Assembly (NCBI GenBank): GCA_013202845.1
Contig: JABMPT010000001.1
Span: 116,244-180,243, forward strand
Length of the DNA stretch: 64,000 nucleotides
Source of the DNA: Candidatus Woesearchaeota archaeon
Lineage (GTDB): Archaea > Nanobdellota > Nanobdellia > Woesearchaeales > GCA-2686295
Direction of reading: 5' to 3'
Shown here: positions 1-8,971 of the stretch, one piece after another
Numbering within the stretch: position 1 is the stretch's first letter
Layout: every line of letters starts with the position of its first letter
Program-made: the position numbers and the translations under genes
Notes under the pieces: generated by a model
What the model was told of the DNA's origin: nothing
Databases searched by the model: none
The model's input: the letters and a program-made list of their open reading frames with translations, nothing else

Positions 1-835
1 CAATAGCAAAGATCAAGCTGCCAATCATCATGTTTCCTAATGCAATACTTACTAGAAAAAACACTACTCCGAGGACTATTGCTATAGTTGATATTATCTT
101 TATGAAATGTTGTAACTCCTTCTTTAGAGGTGAAATAGCTTTTTTTGTCTGCTTTGTGATATTGGCAATTCTACCTATTTGAGTGTTCATACCTGTGTTG
201 TATACTATTGCTATTCCTGTTCCAGATTGCACCAAGGTTCCTGAGAAGATCATGTTCCTTGATTCCAAGATATCTCTGTGAGTGTATTCAATGCTTCTTA
301 GCTGGGGCTCTGACTCTCCTGTTAAACTGGAATGGTCGACTTTCAATAAATGTTGGTCTATTAATCTTGCATCTGCAGGTATCTTGTCTCCTTCATTCAA
401 GAACATTATATCTCCAGGCACTAGATCTTTTGCTAGGATTTCTTGTTTTGTATTATCCCTCAATACTTGTATCTTCACAGGCATCATATTCTTGAAACCT
501 TCCATGATTTTCTCTGATTGATATTCTTGTATGAATGTGAAGATTGCATTCAAGAAAACAACAATTAACAATGCAATTCCGATGTAGAGGTTTCCTTCTC
601 CAGGTATGATGTACTCTGCAAAGAACGCTAATCCAGAACCGAACAACAATAATAATGCAAAGAAGTTTGTGAAATGTTTAAGGAATTTCAGTATTAAGGG
701 AACATGATCTTTTTCTTGTATAATATTTTCTCCATACTTTGATATTCTCTTTTTAGCTTCCTCACTAGACAAACCTTTTTCTGAAGAATGCACTATTCTA
801 TATAATTCCTCTAAAGGAATCTTGTGTTCGTCCAA
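1..835 (-). CDS. P-type cation-transporting ATPase, N-terminal part (runs off the window)
   Basis: About 278 codons of the N-terminal part of an E1-E2 cation pump; the catalytic P and N domains lie beyond base 1. The start is a TTG at 835-833, chosen because GAGGTGA lies about five bases upstream and a stop codon immediately precedes it. A cation-ATPase N-terminal segment (about residues 5-45) is followed by membrane helices at about 56-73 and 83-103. The actuator domain carries PGD (140-142), GDKIPAD (149-155) and TGES (172-175), the dephosphorylation motif, and another helix begins near 250. Such pumps use an aspartyl-phosphate intermediate to move Ca2+, Na+/K+, H+ or Mg2+. The ion cannot be told from this part. 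The family is clear; it is cut by the window edge, not visibly broken. Confidence 0.9.
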   Translation of the reverse strand, partial: MDEHKIPLEELYRIVHSSEKGLSSEEAKKRISKYGENIIQEKDHVPLILKFLKHFTNFFALLLLFGSGLAFFAEYIIPGEGNLYIGIALLIVVFLNAIFTFIQEYQSEKIMEGFKNMMPVKIQVLRDNTKQEILAKDLVPGDIMFLNEGDKIPADARLIDQHLLKVDHSSLTGESEPQLRSIEYTHRDILESRNMIFSGTLVQSGTGIAIVYNTGMNTQIGRIANITKQTKKAISPLKKELQHFIKIISTIAIVLGVVFFLVSIALGNMMIGSLIFAI

Positions 836-851
836 TTACTCACCTCTTTTT

Positions 852-1814
852 TTACTCAAATATCAATTGTTCTGCCGGGAAAACATAGTCTTTTTCCATG
901 ATTGCAGTTTCTACTTTTTGTATTATATTTGAAAACTCTTTTGTTAAGTTTGCAATTATTTTGTTGTAGTCTAGATAATTTTCACACATTATTTCTAGCT
1001 CCACATCCCATGGACTTATCTGTTTTACTAAATGAACCATTTCAGGAATTTTCCTTGTGTATTCCATTAATCGCTCTTCGTCTTCTTTATTCAGATTCTT
1101 GAAATAAAGGAATGTTTTGAAAAATTCATGACCTAGTTTATTGTGATTTATTATGGCGGTGTATCTGAAGATTATTTTGTTTTCTTCTAGTCTTCTCATC
1201 CTGTTCTTCACAATATCAACTGTTGTTTTGTGTTTTCTTGCAATATCAACTATGTTTATTCTTGAGTTTTTTGATAGTTCTATTAGTATCTTCTTTTCAA
1301 TTTCTTCTAGTTTAGTATTTTCAAGTTTGTCGGCCATTGTTTTCCAATGCTTTTCTGTTTCGTAAAAAAATGTTTTGTCTAGTTTGTTTAGACTAACAAG
1401 GATCGCTGTGTGGCTTTCTAGAATTAAGTCTCTGAATTTTGAAAACAAGTCGTTCTTTATATCAAAAAACTCTCTTGTATCTTTTACAAAGTATGTTAGC
1501 CCTGCGTTCCATGCTCCTTCTGCAATTCCAAGCCATAGAAGTCTTTTATCGTTGTTGACATATTTTATGAAATCTTTTTTTTGGTCTGGTATGTTTGCTA
1601 AGTTAAGATATATCTTTGCTGTTTGGTGCCCGAATTTTGTTGGGTCAATCCAGATGGAAAAACCTTTTATTATTCCTTTTTCTTGTAATTGTTTTATTCT
1701 ATATCTTACAGATTCTTTGCTTCGCCCAACGATTTTTGCCAGTTTTGTATCTGGAATTCTAGAATATTTATCTAGTTCGTATAGAATCTTCTTATCTATT
1801 TTGTCTAGTTTCAT
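852..1814 (-). CDS. Double Lrp/AsnC-type transcription regulator
   Basis: A 320-residue protein with two Lrp/AsnC units in tandem. Each begins with an AsnC-type helix-turn-helix (about residues 4-52 and 172-222, both with the pattern I-KKIL-EL-K-SRI) followed by about 100 residues resembling the ligand-sensing/oligomerisation region. Ordinary Lrp proteins have one unit of about 150 residues, so one chain probably mimics a dimer. A TATA-like AAATATTTATAAA lies about 30 bases upstream of the ATG. It is divergent from the gene row starting at 1946, with the ACTACT element in between, so it could regulate that row; this is inference. A paralogue with the same layout is at 27176-28201. No effector can be named. 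Confidence 0.85.
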   Translation of the reverse strand: MKLDKIDKKILYELDKYSRIPDTKLAKIVGRSKESVRYRIKQLQEKGIIKGFSIWIDPTKFGHQTAKIYLNLANIPDQKKDFIKYVNNDKRLLWLGIAEGAWNAGLTYFVKDTREFFDIKNDLFSKFRDLILESHTAILVSLNKLDKTFFYETEKHWKTMADKLENTKLEEIEKKILIELSKNSRINIVDIARKHKTTVDIVKNRMRRLEENKIIFRYTAIINHNKLGHEFFKTFLYFKNLNKEDEERLMEYTRKIPEMVHLVKQISPWDVELEIMCENYLDYNKIIANLTKEFSNIIQKVETAIMEKDYVFPAEQLIFE

Positions 1815-1908
1815 AAGCTTATTTTACTAAATAGTTGTATTTTTTTATAAATATTTCCATTTTTTTCCTAAAATTTGATGGAAACTTTAATATACTATGA
1901 AGTTAATT

Positions 1909-1924
1909 ACTACTAATAAGTAAC
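1909..1924. promoter_or_regulatory. ACTACT element, copy A
   Basis: The sequence ACTACTAATAAGTAAC lies 14 bases downstream of the TATA-like TTTAATATA (1887-1895) and upstream of the GGAGG of the gene at 1946. It shares ACTACTN(A/T)T(A/T)AGT with copies at 15453, 44511 and 61534, all in divergent intergenic regions. Overlap with the expected transcription start fits a repressor operator; the binding protein is unknown. Confidence 0.5.
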
Positions 1925-1945
1925 TACGGAAGGAGGTAAACGAAG

Positions 1946-2276
1946 ATGAAAGAAAAAACAAGTCAAAAAACAAGCAAGGGTGGTTGCCGGTATCAAAGCG
2001 ATGGTAGCCACACAGGAGGAATTGAATAAAGGGATGCAGATTCCGACAGACATGGTAGTCGATGTGTCATGGTTGGATGCTTGCTTCCACATGAATGTGA
2101 AAGAACTGGAACTGGCAAGAATTGATGAATTGCTATGTCCGACGCACACATTCGGAAGGATAGTGGCTCAAAACAACAACACGCTTGTAATTGCAACAAA
2201 CTCAAGCGCGGCAAATGGCATCGATCTGATAGCAATTCCGATGAGATGGGTTGAAAAAATAACTATGTTTAGTTAG
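1946..2276 (+). CDS. Small orphan protein, reading frame shifted by one base near its start
   Basis: A strong ribosome site (GGAGG at 1932-1936) precedes an ATG at 1946, but that frame stops after 27 codons. Skipping one base, for example one A of the six-A run just after the start, joins it to a long frame ending at 2276 and gives about 109 residues. The long frame could otherwise start at a GTG at 1980, which has no good ribosome site. The protein has no motif I recognise; it is mixed hydrophobic and acidic with two Cys (in DACF and LLCP). First gene of the rightward row under ACTACT copy A. Either an assembly indel, a real inactivating frameshift or a +1 recoding event; the sequence alone cannot decide. 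Confidence 0.55.
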
Positions 2277-2296
2277 AAAAAAGGAAGTAAAGAAAA

Positions 2297-2857
2297 ATGA
2301 CCAAAAAAGAATTTCAATTTTCAGTAAAAAAATATGTTGATTTTGGTATTAATTCAGGTTTGGATTATTATAGTCCCGATGACCACAGAAAAATTATTGG
2401 GATTGTTGAAGAATCAAATCTTCATAAGAAGAATCTTGCTAGTATAATCAAAGCTTCAGATGGAAAGATAATCAAAGAAACCTTTAGTACTGGTTTTAAT
2501 GCGGCTTGTGAAGTATTTGTCTGTGGTATTGGTTACCAGAGTATTGGATCTGTAGATGCTTCAAGCACTTTTGATGCTACAAAAATTGTATTAGATGCAT
2601 TTCTTCCTTATGGAATAGATGTTGTTTCTATTACAGCTTCTGAATCTGAAGTTTCTAATCAATTCAAAGGAGGACAAGAAAGTATCAGATGGGAGAAAGG
2701 TCTTTTATTCGATGACCTACAGATGCATGAAAATGCGCTTAGACATGTTTTGGAAGGATACTCTCGAGATGACTTCCTCAATGAAGGACCCTTTTATGAA
2801 TTATTCAAAGAAAAACTTTACGTAATAAATAGTAAGGAGGTAAAAGAAAATGGATAG
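2297..2857 (+). CDS. Hypothetical protein, 186 aa
   Basis: I do not recognise this protein. It is soluble with no signal peptide or membrane segment. The middle (about residues 75-125) is rich in small residues and looks like an alpha/beta core. It starts 20 bases after the upstream small gene, with GGAAG as a weak ribosome site, and overlaps the start of the histidine phosphatase gene by 8 bases. That overlap suggests translational coupling and a shared task with the phosphatase. Confidence 0.75.
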   Translation: MTKKEFQFSVKKYVDFGINSGLDYYSPDDHRKIIGIVEESNLHKKNLASIIKASDGKIIKETFSTGFNAACEVFVCGIGYQSIGSVDASSTFDATKIVLDAFLPYGIDVVSITASESEVSNQFKGGQESIRWEKGLLFDDLQMHENALRHVLEGYSRDDFLNEGPFYELFKEKLYVINSKEVKENG

Positions 2858-3515
2858 AACAATAGTAAATGTAAGAAGGCATTCAATTCCGGACAAGGAT
2901 CCTGAAACAGGAAAAAGTTTGGATAGCCTGACAGAAGAAGGTAAACAACAAGCAAGAGATTTGGGAGCTTCGCTCTATAAAACCGATAGTGGAATTATTT
3001 TAGTGGGTTACCATTCTCCGAAGGAAAGAGCAAAGGAAACCGTTGAGTATATTTTTGATGGTGCCGGAGCTAAAGATGCACAGGTTAGTATAGATGATAG
3101 ACTGAATATGACTATTAGTCCAGAGCATATCAAAGCAGCTCTAGTAACACCTGAAGGAGAAAAAAGAGCATATAGTGATGTTGTTCAATATTTAATGGAC
3201 AATGCAGATCCTACTGGGAAGACTTTTGCAGAATATGGACAAGTAATCGTAGATCAACTCCGAGATGTTGTGAATGATCAAAATGCTATTCAGCAAGATA
3301 AAGTTTACATCGAGGATATTAGCCATGGTCCGCTAGTAGAAGCAGCTTTACTAACACTACTTGGAACTGCAGGAAAGAATGTTCAAGACATAAGGGACAT
3401 TGGAGGTGGATTTGCACCTTTAGAAGGATTCGCAGTACAAGTGGATTACAAAGAAAGCGGAATCTACGCTGTTGAGCTACAATGCAGAGATATAGTGGTT
3501 CCAATAGACTTTTAG
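2850..3515 (+). CDS. Histidine phosphatase family protein
   Basis: A 221-residue member of the phosphoglycerate-mutase-like (histidine phosphatase) superfamily. The N-terminal motif is RRH (residues 9-11), where His11 would carry the phosphate; SPKERAKET (56-64) supplies the second phosphate-binding Arg; a C-terminal SHGP (158-161) gives the second catalytic His. The family contains mutases, small-molecule phosphatases and protein phosphohistidine phosphatases such as SixA, so the substrate is open. GGAGG precedes the ATG, and the start overlaps the end of the preceding orphan. The next gene encodes a protein with a phosphohistidine swivelling domain, which makes a phosphohistidine substrate an attractive but untested guess. 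Confidence 0.85.
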   Translation: MDRTIVNVRRHSIPDKDPETGKSLDSLTEEGKQQARDLGASLYKTDSGIILVGYHSPKERAKETVEYIFDGAGAKDAQVSIDDRLNMTISPEHIKAALVTPEGEKRAYSDVVQYLMDNADPTGKTFAEYGQVIVDQLRDVVNDQNAIQQDKVYIEDISHGPLVEAALLTLLGTAGKNVQDIRDIGGGFAPLEGFAVQVDYKESGIYAVELQCRDIVVPIDF

Positions 3516-3549
3516 CGAGAGATTTTTTTTTTATTTTTTAAAAAGAAAA

Positions 3550-5052
3550 ATGAACAAAACAAAGCAACAAGAAAAATGGATGAGTCTTGGGAAAGATTTC
3601 GATTCTTTCTTTTTTAGGAATAGAATCTGGACTAATGGTTTTCTTGATTATGAAACAGAGTTTGGTATAAGTAATCCTTTAGTAGGAATTCACTGTGTAA
3701 AGAACCAGATTGATTATATCCTGAAATTATCTTCATGGAAGAAAAGCTATGAAGACTTTGTTACTAAGATAAAAGAAGATCCTTTTCTAATCAGAAGGAT
3801 AATTGAGAAAACAAATATTCTTTGTGAAGAAATGAATGATTATACAGAGAAAATCTCAAAAATTGACTTAAAGAAAAAATCTATAAAGGAATTGATTGGT
3901 TATTTGAAGCGATTTGCACCAATGCAATCTAGAATGTATGGATATGGTGTTTTATTGCCATTGCTTGACATTAATTGGTTTTCATTTATAGAGACTACTG
4001 TTAAAGAATTTCTGAAAATGAAGGTTAACAAAGATAAGGTTAACGAATACTTCCAGATAATCTCAACTCCTTCAGAAGAAAGTTTTGGCACTACACAAGA
4101 AAAAGACTTGTTGTCTTTAGAGTTTAAGCACAGGGCAATTAGATCTGAGATTAAAGGAAAGGAATTATCCGAAGTAAAAAAAGCATTTTCAGAATTCTAT
4201 AAAGATTTGCAGGAACATACAAAGAGTCATTGCTGGGTATACCACGTTTACTCAGGACCTGCTTTCACAGAAGATGATTTCTTTGCTTTTATACAGACAC
4301 ATATAGAGAAAGGTTTGAAACCTGCTGAGGAATTGGAAAGGATAAGGCAAGAGAAAGAAGAACTTATCAAAAGAAAAGAGGAAATAATTGCCGAACTAAA
4401 GCCAGACAATTTCAATGAAGAGATTATGAGGATATCTGGAATTGTTGTTTGGGCAAAGCCAAGAAGGAAAGATTACCAGTCAAAGTCATATTACCATATA
4501 CTCGAATCTGTGATAAAAGAATTATCAGCTAGAACTGGTTTGACAAAAACAGAAGCTCTTTCAATTCCTTTTGAAGAATTTGATAGAGTAGATAAAAAGA
4601 AAGTCAAACAAATATTTGAAGAGCACGTTGTATATATTGATCATGGTGAAGTTAAAGGACTCTATGGTAAAAAAGCAAGAGAATTCGCTGAGAAATATAT
4701 TAAAAGAGAAGATGAAGAAGAAATTTCTGAAAGCAACGAGTTCAAAGGAGCTATTGCTTGTCAGGGTTATGCAAAAGGAAAAGTAAAAATAGTGAACACT
4801 TCGAATGATATTCAGAAAATGGAAGAGGGAGATATTCTAGTTTCTATTGCGACAACTCCTGCAATTGTGTCTGCAATGCAAAAAGCAGCAGCTATTGTGA
4901 CAGATGAAGGAGGACTTACATGCCACGCAGCGATTGTAAGCAGAGAATTAGGAGTTCCATGCATAATAGGGACTAAAGTAGCGACAAAAGTATTGAAAGA
5001 TGGAGATAGTATAGTTGTTGATGCTAAGAAAGGTGTTGTTAGAAAAGAATGA
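3550..5052 (+). CDS. PEP-utilising-enzyme swivelling-domain protein (no ATP-grasp domain)
   Basis: A 500-residue protein whose last 110 residues form the mobile phosphohistidine domain of PEP synthase and pyruvate-phosphate dikinase. The signature GGLTCHAA (454-461) contains the phospho-carrier His459. The first 390 residues are mostly helical, with a coiled-coil stretch near 260-290, and have neither the ATP-grasp nor the PEP-binding barrel domain. The phosphate donor and acceptor are therefore unknown. A paralogue with the same architecture is at 42293-43738. It lies 34 bases after the histidine phosphatase gene; the gap holds a run of T that might act as a partial terminator, so co-transcription is likely but not certain. 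Confidence 0.85.
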   Translation: MNKTKQQEKWMSLGKDFDSFFFRNRIWTNGFLDYETEFGISNPLVGIHCVKNQIDYILKLSSWKKSYEDFVTKIKEDPFLIRRIIEKTNILCEEMNDYTEKISKIDLKKKSIKELIGYLKRFAPMQSRMYGYGVLLPLLDINWFSFIETTVKEFLKMKVNKDKVNEYFQIISTPSEESFGTTQEKDLLSLEFKHRAIRSEIKGKELSEVKKAFSEFYKDLQEHTKSHCWVYHVYSGPAFTEDDFFAFIQTHIEKGLKPAEELERIRQEKEELIKRKEEIIAELKPDNFNEEIMRISGIVVWAKPRRKDYQSKSYYHILESVIKELSARTGLTKTEALSIPFEEFDRVDKKKVKQIFEEHVVYIDHGEVKGLYGKKAREFAEKYIKREDEEEISESNEFKGAIACQGYAKGKVKIVNTSNDIQKMEEGDILVSIATTPAIVSAMQKAAAIVTDEGGLTCHAAIVSRELGVPCIIGTKVATKVLKDGDSIVVDAKKGVVRKE

Positions 5053-5058
5053 TTTTTT

Positions 5059-6090
5059 TTATTTTTTCAATTCCTTCTTCACAGCTTTTATGAACTTATC
5101 GAAATCTTTGCTTTTGATGTTTGCACCGCAGGCGAAGTCATGTCCACCGCCGTATCCTTCCACTCCCACTAACGCTTTCTCAAGAATTGGCTTTACTTTC
5201 TTATTAGCGCTTCTTAGAGAGAGTTTCATCTCGCCGTTCCTTTCTCTGCCTACGATTAGGAATTTCTTAGGGTATCTATGTAATAGTATATTACTAAGCT
5301 CTTTTGTCATTGCAGTTTTGCTTTCAGAATATGTCAACAAGAATAATTCTTCTTTTCCAGGTTTTGCATCTTTCAATACTTCTTGATATTCATCATCATA
5401 TTTCTTGAACCTTTTATACACAAAATTTGCTTGAGGTGTTTTTTGTTCTAGTAATTCATAAGGATCATTTATCCTGGTGAATACCTTGACGTATTTCATG
5501 GCATCCCTTGCAGTTCCTTTTATGCTGAAAGCCATGATTGCAGCTAATTCTCCAACTTTTGTCTCAAATAATGCATCGTCTGGTTTTTTGATGCTTTTAT
5601 CCATTAAGTCAGGGTATTTCTTGATGAATTCCTTTTTTAAGTCATCAAGTAATTGCCAGTCTGCAACGCAGCCAGTCATGGCAATCCATAAATCCTTTTT
5701 TGCAATTTGGTAAGCCCAGTAAGAAGTTGGCCTGTTGTCTGCATCATCATGCAGTCTTGGATTGTAATAAGTGACTCTTTTTCTTTCAAGAGGCGGATGA
5801 TGGTCAAGCCAAAGAACTTTTGTACTGACTCTGTCCAAGAAATCTTGGTCAACGATGGGAATATCAAGTACAATGACCAGGTCAGCAGAGTATTCATCCA
5901 CTTTTCTGGCGAATTCTTCAGTGAGCTTGGAGCCTGCCTTGACAATAACCCCTTTTCCATCGCCTTTATACTTGTAAAGCTGCAGGAAAGAGCATGTTCC
6001 GTCAGGATCATCATCAAAAAAGAATATGGGTCTTGCTGATTCATCCAATGCTTTCTTGAATTCCTTGATTTCTTTAGTTGTGAGAGCCAT
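5059..6090 (-). CDS. DHH-family phosphoesterase
   Basis: A 343-residue DHH/DHHA1 protein related to RecJ and NrnA-type enzymes, which are Mn2+-dependent and cleave DNA, short RNAs or cyclic dinucleotides. Motif I is DDDPDG (26-31) and the DHH motif appears as LDHHPP near residue 95. The C-terminal DHHA1 substrate-binding motif is GGGHDFACG near 315. I chose the ATG at 6090 over one at 6138 because a TATA-like CTTTTTAAAACC lies about 24 bases upstream, as expected for a leaderless transcript, and the extra 16 residues look non-coding. It converges on the swivelling-domain gene with six bases between, T-rich on both sides. The exact substrate cannot be told. Confidence 0.87.
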   Translation of the reverse strand: MALTTKEIKEFKKALDESARPIFFFDDDPDGTCSFLQLYKYKGDGKGVIVKAGSKLTEEFARKVDEYSADLVIVLDIPIVDQDFLDRVSTKVLWLDHHPPLERKRVTYYNPRLHDDADNRPTSYWAYQIAKKDLWIAMTGCVADWQLLDDLKKEFIKKYPDLMDKSIKKPDDALFETKVGELAAIMAFSIKGTARDAMKYVKVFTRINDPYELLEQKTPQANFVYKRFKKYDDEYQEVLKDAKPGKEELFLLTYSESKTAMTKELSNILLHRYPKKFLIVGRERNGEMKLSLRSANKKVKPILEKALVGVEGYGGGHDFACGANIKSKDFDKFIKAVKKELKK

Positions 6091-6185
6091 AAAAGAAAAA
6101 ATGGTGATGGTTTTAAAAAGATTATGAAAAGAAAGCAAAAAGTTTTTATAATCTTTTTTTCAATTTGAGTCTTAGGTGATATGAA

Positions 6186-6863
6186 ATGATAAAAAAGAGC
6201 ATTTCGATATTTCTACTTTTTTTGTTTTTATTGACGTTTTTTGTTAGTGCTCAACCATCTGCTGATGAGATAATGGCGCAAATGGAAGAAGCACAACGAT
6301 TAATGGATGAACAACAACAATTAGTAAATGAGCAACTTGAGAGGAATATAGAGATTATTGGTGATACAAATAGAGCTATGAATAATAGTCGTGGTTCACT
6401 AGGGATTCTGTTTGTAATATCTTTGATTCTTGGTATTGCGAGTTTAGTTGCTTTCATATGGGCTCTGGTCAATATATTAGGGGCTGATAATGAAGCTACA
6501 TGGAAGATATTATGGGTTATTGTGTGTTTGCTTTTGGGAATTCTAGGTGTGATAATATATTTGCTTGTAGGTAAGAAACAAAGAGTGGGAGATAAACCTG
6601 CTGCTCAAGCACCACCACAGCAAGAACAAACAGAAACAGGTGTTTCTGAGTCTCAGACAGAGTCTGAGAAACCTGCACAACCAGAATCAGAACAGCCTGC
6701 TGCTGAGCAACCTGCATCTGAAGAAGTCTCAGAAACAAAAGTTTCTGACGATGCTCAGAAATCAGAGGTTTCAGACACTTCAGAAAAGTTCTGCTCTTCA
6801 TGCGGAGCAAAGATGGAAGCAGGAGCAAGTTTTTGCCAAGGTTGTGGCGCGCAACAAGGTTAA
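6186..6863 (+). CDS. Membrane protein with PLDc_N-like double helix and C-terminal zinc ribbon
   Basis: A 225-residue protein. A signal peptide or first helix (about 4-21) is followed by a short Gln/Glu coiled coil (25-60) and two membrane helices (about 72-95 and 105-127) ending in YLLVGKK, the pattern of the PLDc_N membrane anchor domain. A low-complexity Glu/Pro/Gln/Ser linker (about 135-195) leads to a C-terminal zinc ribbon with two CxxC pairs (FCSSCG and FCQGCG). The ribbon is probably cytoplasmic. AGGTGAT lies upstream of the start. Function unknown; zinc-ribbon-tailed membrane proteins often serve as scaffolds. Confidence 0.75.
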   Translation: MIKKSISIFLLFLFLLTFFVSAQPSADEIMAQMEEAQRLMDEQQQLVNEQLERNIEIIGDTNRAMNNSRGSLGILFVISLILGIASLVAFIWALVNILGADNEATWKILWVIVCLLLGILGVIIYLLVGKKQRVGDKPAAQAPPQQEQTETGVSESQTESEKPAQPESEQPAAEQPASEEVSETKVSDDAQKSEVSDTSEKFCSSCGAKMEAGASFCQGCGAQQG

Positions 6864-7010
6864 TTTTTTTAATTTTTTTCTTTTATTATTTTTTATTTCT
6901 AAAAAATAATGCTCAAAAAGCTATTTGGCTTTTTGTTGTTTTTTATCCAAAACTTTTATATAGTCTTTCTGTTCATTTCGAATTAAAATATTATTGAGGT
7001 GTTTAACAAA

Positions 7011-8957
7011 ATGTTACAATATGTGATTTTGATTAGCCTTCTAGCGTTGTTATTTGCGGTTGTTGCTGGTTTTAAGGTTAAAAAGCATGATCAGGGAACT
7101 GATAAGATGAAAGAGATAGCTCACGCTATCCGGCAGGGTGCGATGACTTTTTTGATGAGGGAGTATAAGATTCTCGTAGTATTTGTCATTGTTGTATTCC
7201 TTGTACTTTTTTTCTTGATAGGAAAAGAGATCTCATATGCTTTCTTGGCTGGGGCAGTGTTGTCTGGTTTGGCGGGAAACATTGGTATGAGAGTAGCTAC
7301 TTCTGCTAATGTAAGGACTGCGTGTGCAGCTGACAAGAGCCTTAACCAGGGTTTGAAGCTTGCTTTTACAAGTGGAACTGTTATGAGCATGTCAGTTGTA
7401 GGTCTTGGTTTGCTCGGAGTCACTATTCTTTACATGATTTTCAATGATCCAAATATTATCTTTGGTTTTGGATTCGGAGCTTCTAGTGTTGCGTTGTTTG
7501 CAAGAGTTGGTGGTGGTATATACACAAAGGCTGCTGATGTTGGAGCTGACCTTGTAGGGAAAGTCGAAAAAGGCATTCCTGAAGATGATCCAAGGAATCC
7601 TGCAACAATAGCAGACAATGTTGGAGACAATGTTGGTGATGTGGCTGGTATGGGTGCTGACTTGTTTGAGAGTTATGTTGATAGCATAATTGCTGCAATG
7701 GTTTTAGGAACAATCGCTTTTGCAAGTAAAGGGGCGGTTCTTCCATTGTTGTTAGCTGGCTTTGGAATATTGGCTTCTATCCTTGGCACTTTCTTTGTCA
7801 GGGCCAAAGGCAAGAACATCCATGGGGCTCTCAACAGGGGAATGTTTGCGTCTTCAATTCTAATGGTGATATTTTCGTATTTTGTAATAAAATACTATAT
7901 GGGTGATCTGAGCTTGTTCTATGCAGCAATCTCTGGTTTGATATCAGGAGTTGTTATTGGTCTTTCGACACAATATTATACTTCTGCAGATCATAAACCT
8001 GTTAGGAGCATTGCAGAGGATTCAAAAACTGGAAGTGCAACCAACATAATTAGAGGACTTGGTGTTGGTATGATTAGTACTATTATTCCTGTATTGGCGG
8101 TTTCAGCAGCTATTTTGCTAGCTTCCTACTTTGGTGGTTTGTATGGGGTTGCGATAGCGGCGGTTGGAATGCTTAGTACTTTGGGAATAACATTGGCCAC
8201 AGACACTTATGGTCCTATTGCTGACAATGCCGCAGGTATTGCAGAGATGGCTGGTCTTGGAAAAAAGGCCAGAGAAAGAGCAGAAGCATTGGATGCGGTT
8301 GGGAACACTACTGCGGCTATTGGTAAAGGCTTCGCAATTGGTTCTGCAGCTTTAACTGCTTTAGCATTGTTTGTTAGCTTTACACAGGTTGCTGGCTTGG
8401 AATCAATTAATATAAGTCAACCTTTGGTCATTGTTGGGTTGTTCATTGGTTCTTTGATGCCATTCATTTACTCTGCATTGACCATGAATGCTGTTGGAAA
8501 AGCTGCTTTTGAGATGATCAAAGAAGTTAGGAGACAGTTCAAGACCATCAAAGGTTTGATGCAGGGAAAGGCAAAGCCTGATTACAAGAGATGTATTGAT
8601 ATTAGTACATCTGCAGCTTTGAAAGAGATGATTTTACCTGGAGTACTGGCAGTTGTTATTCCTGTAGCTGTTGGCTTGTTGCTAGGTGTTGAAGCATTGG
8701 GTGGTTTGCTTGTTGGAGTGACTGCAACCGGTTTCTTAATGGCAGTTTTCATGGCAAACGCTGGCGGTGCATGGGATAATGCCAAGAAATACATAGAGGC
8801 AGGACACCTTGGTGGCAAAGGAAGTTATGCACACAAAGCAGCGGTTGTCGGAGACACAGTTGGTGATCCATTCAAGGATACGAGCGGACCAAGCCTTAAC
8901 ATACTTATCAAACTGATGAGTATAGTTGCATTGGTATTCGTGCCTCTATTTCTTTAA
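7011..8957 (+). CDS. hppA: Membrane-bound ion-pumping pyrophosphatase, K+-dependent type
   Basis: A 648-residue, about 15-16-helix pump that couples hydrolysis of pyrophosphate to H+ or Na+ export. The diagnostic loop with [11 protein letters not shown] and the [12 protein letters not shown] segment bind Mg-pyrophosphate. A later [10 protein letters not shown] segment has Ala where K+-independent enzymes carry Lys, so K+ dependence is predicted. I preferred the ATG at 7011, nine bases after GAGGTG, over the GTG at 6999 that overlaps this ribosome site. The gene stands alone behind a TATA-like TTTTATATAG. In a reduced archaeal cell it would recover energy from biosynthetic pyrophosphate. Whether it pumps H+ or Na+ cannot be read safely here. 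Confidence 0.95.
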   Translation: MLQYVILISLLALLFAVVAGFKVKKHDQGTDKMKEIAHAIRQGAMTFLMREYKILVVFVIVVFLVLFFLIGKEISYAFLAGAVLSGLAGNIGMRVATSANVRTACAADKSLNQGLKLAFTSGTVMSMSVVGLGLLGVTILYMIFNDPNIIFGFGFGASSVALFARVGGGIYTKAADVGADLVGKVEKGIPEDDPRNPATIADNVGDNVGDVAGMGADLFESYVDSIIAAMVLGTIAFASKGAVLPLLLAGFGILASILGTFFVRAKGKNIHGALNRGMFASSILMVIFSYFVIKYYMGDLSLFYAAISGLISGVVIGLSTQYYTSADHKPVRSIAEDSKTGSATNIIRGLGVGMISTIIPVLAVSAAILLASYFGGLYGVAIAAVGMLSTLGITLATDTYGPIADNAAGIAEMAGLGKKARERAEALDAVGNTTAAIGKGFAIGSAALTALALFVSFTQVAGLESINISQPLVIVGLFIGSLMPFIYSALTMNAVGKAAFEMIKEVRRQFKTIKGLMQGKAKPDYKRCIDISTSAALKEMILPGVLAVVIPVAVGLLLGVEALGGLLVGVTATGFLMAVFMANAGGAWDNAKKYIEAGHLGGKGSYAHKAAVVGDTVGDPFKDTSGPSLNILIKLMSIVALVFVPLFL

Positions 8958-8971
8958 TTTTTTTCTTTTAA

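Noticed and set aside
6091..6138. N-terminal extension of the DHH phosphoesterase
   Set aside because: The region holds the TATA box and the extra residues are not conserved-looking.
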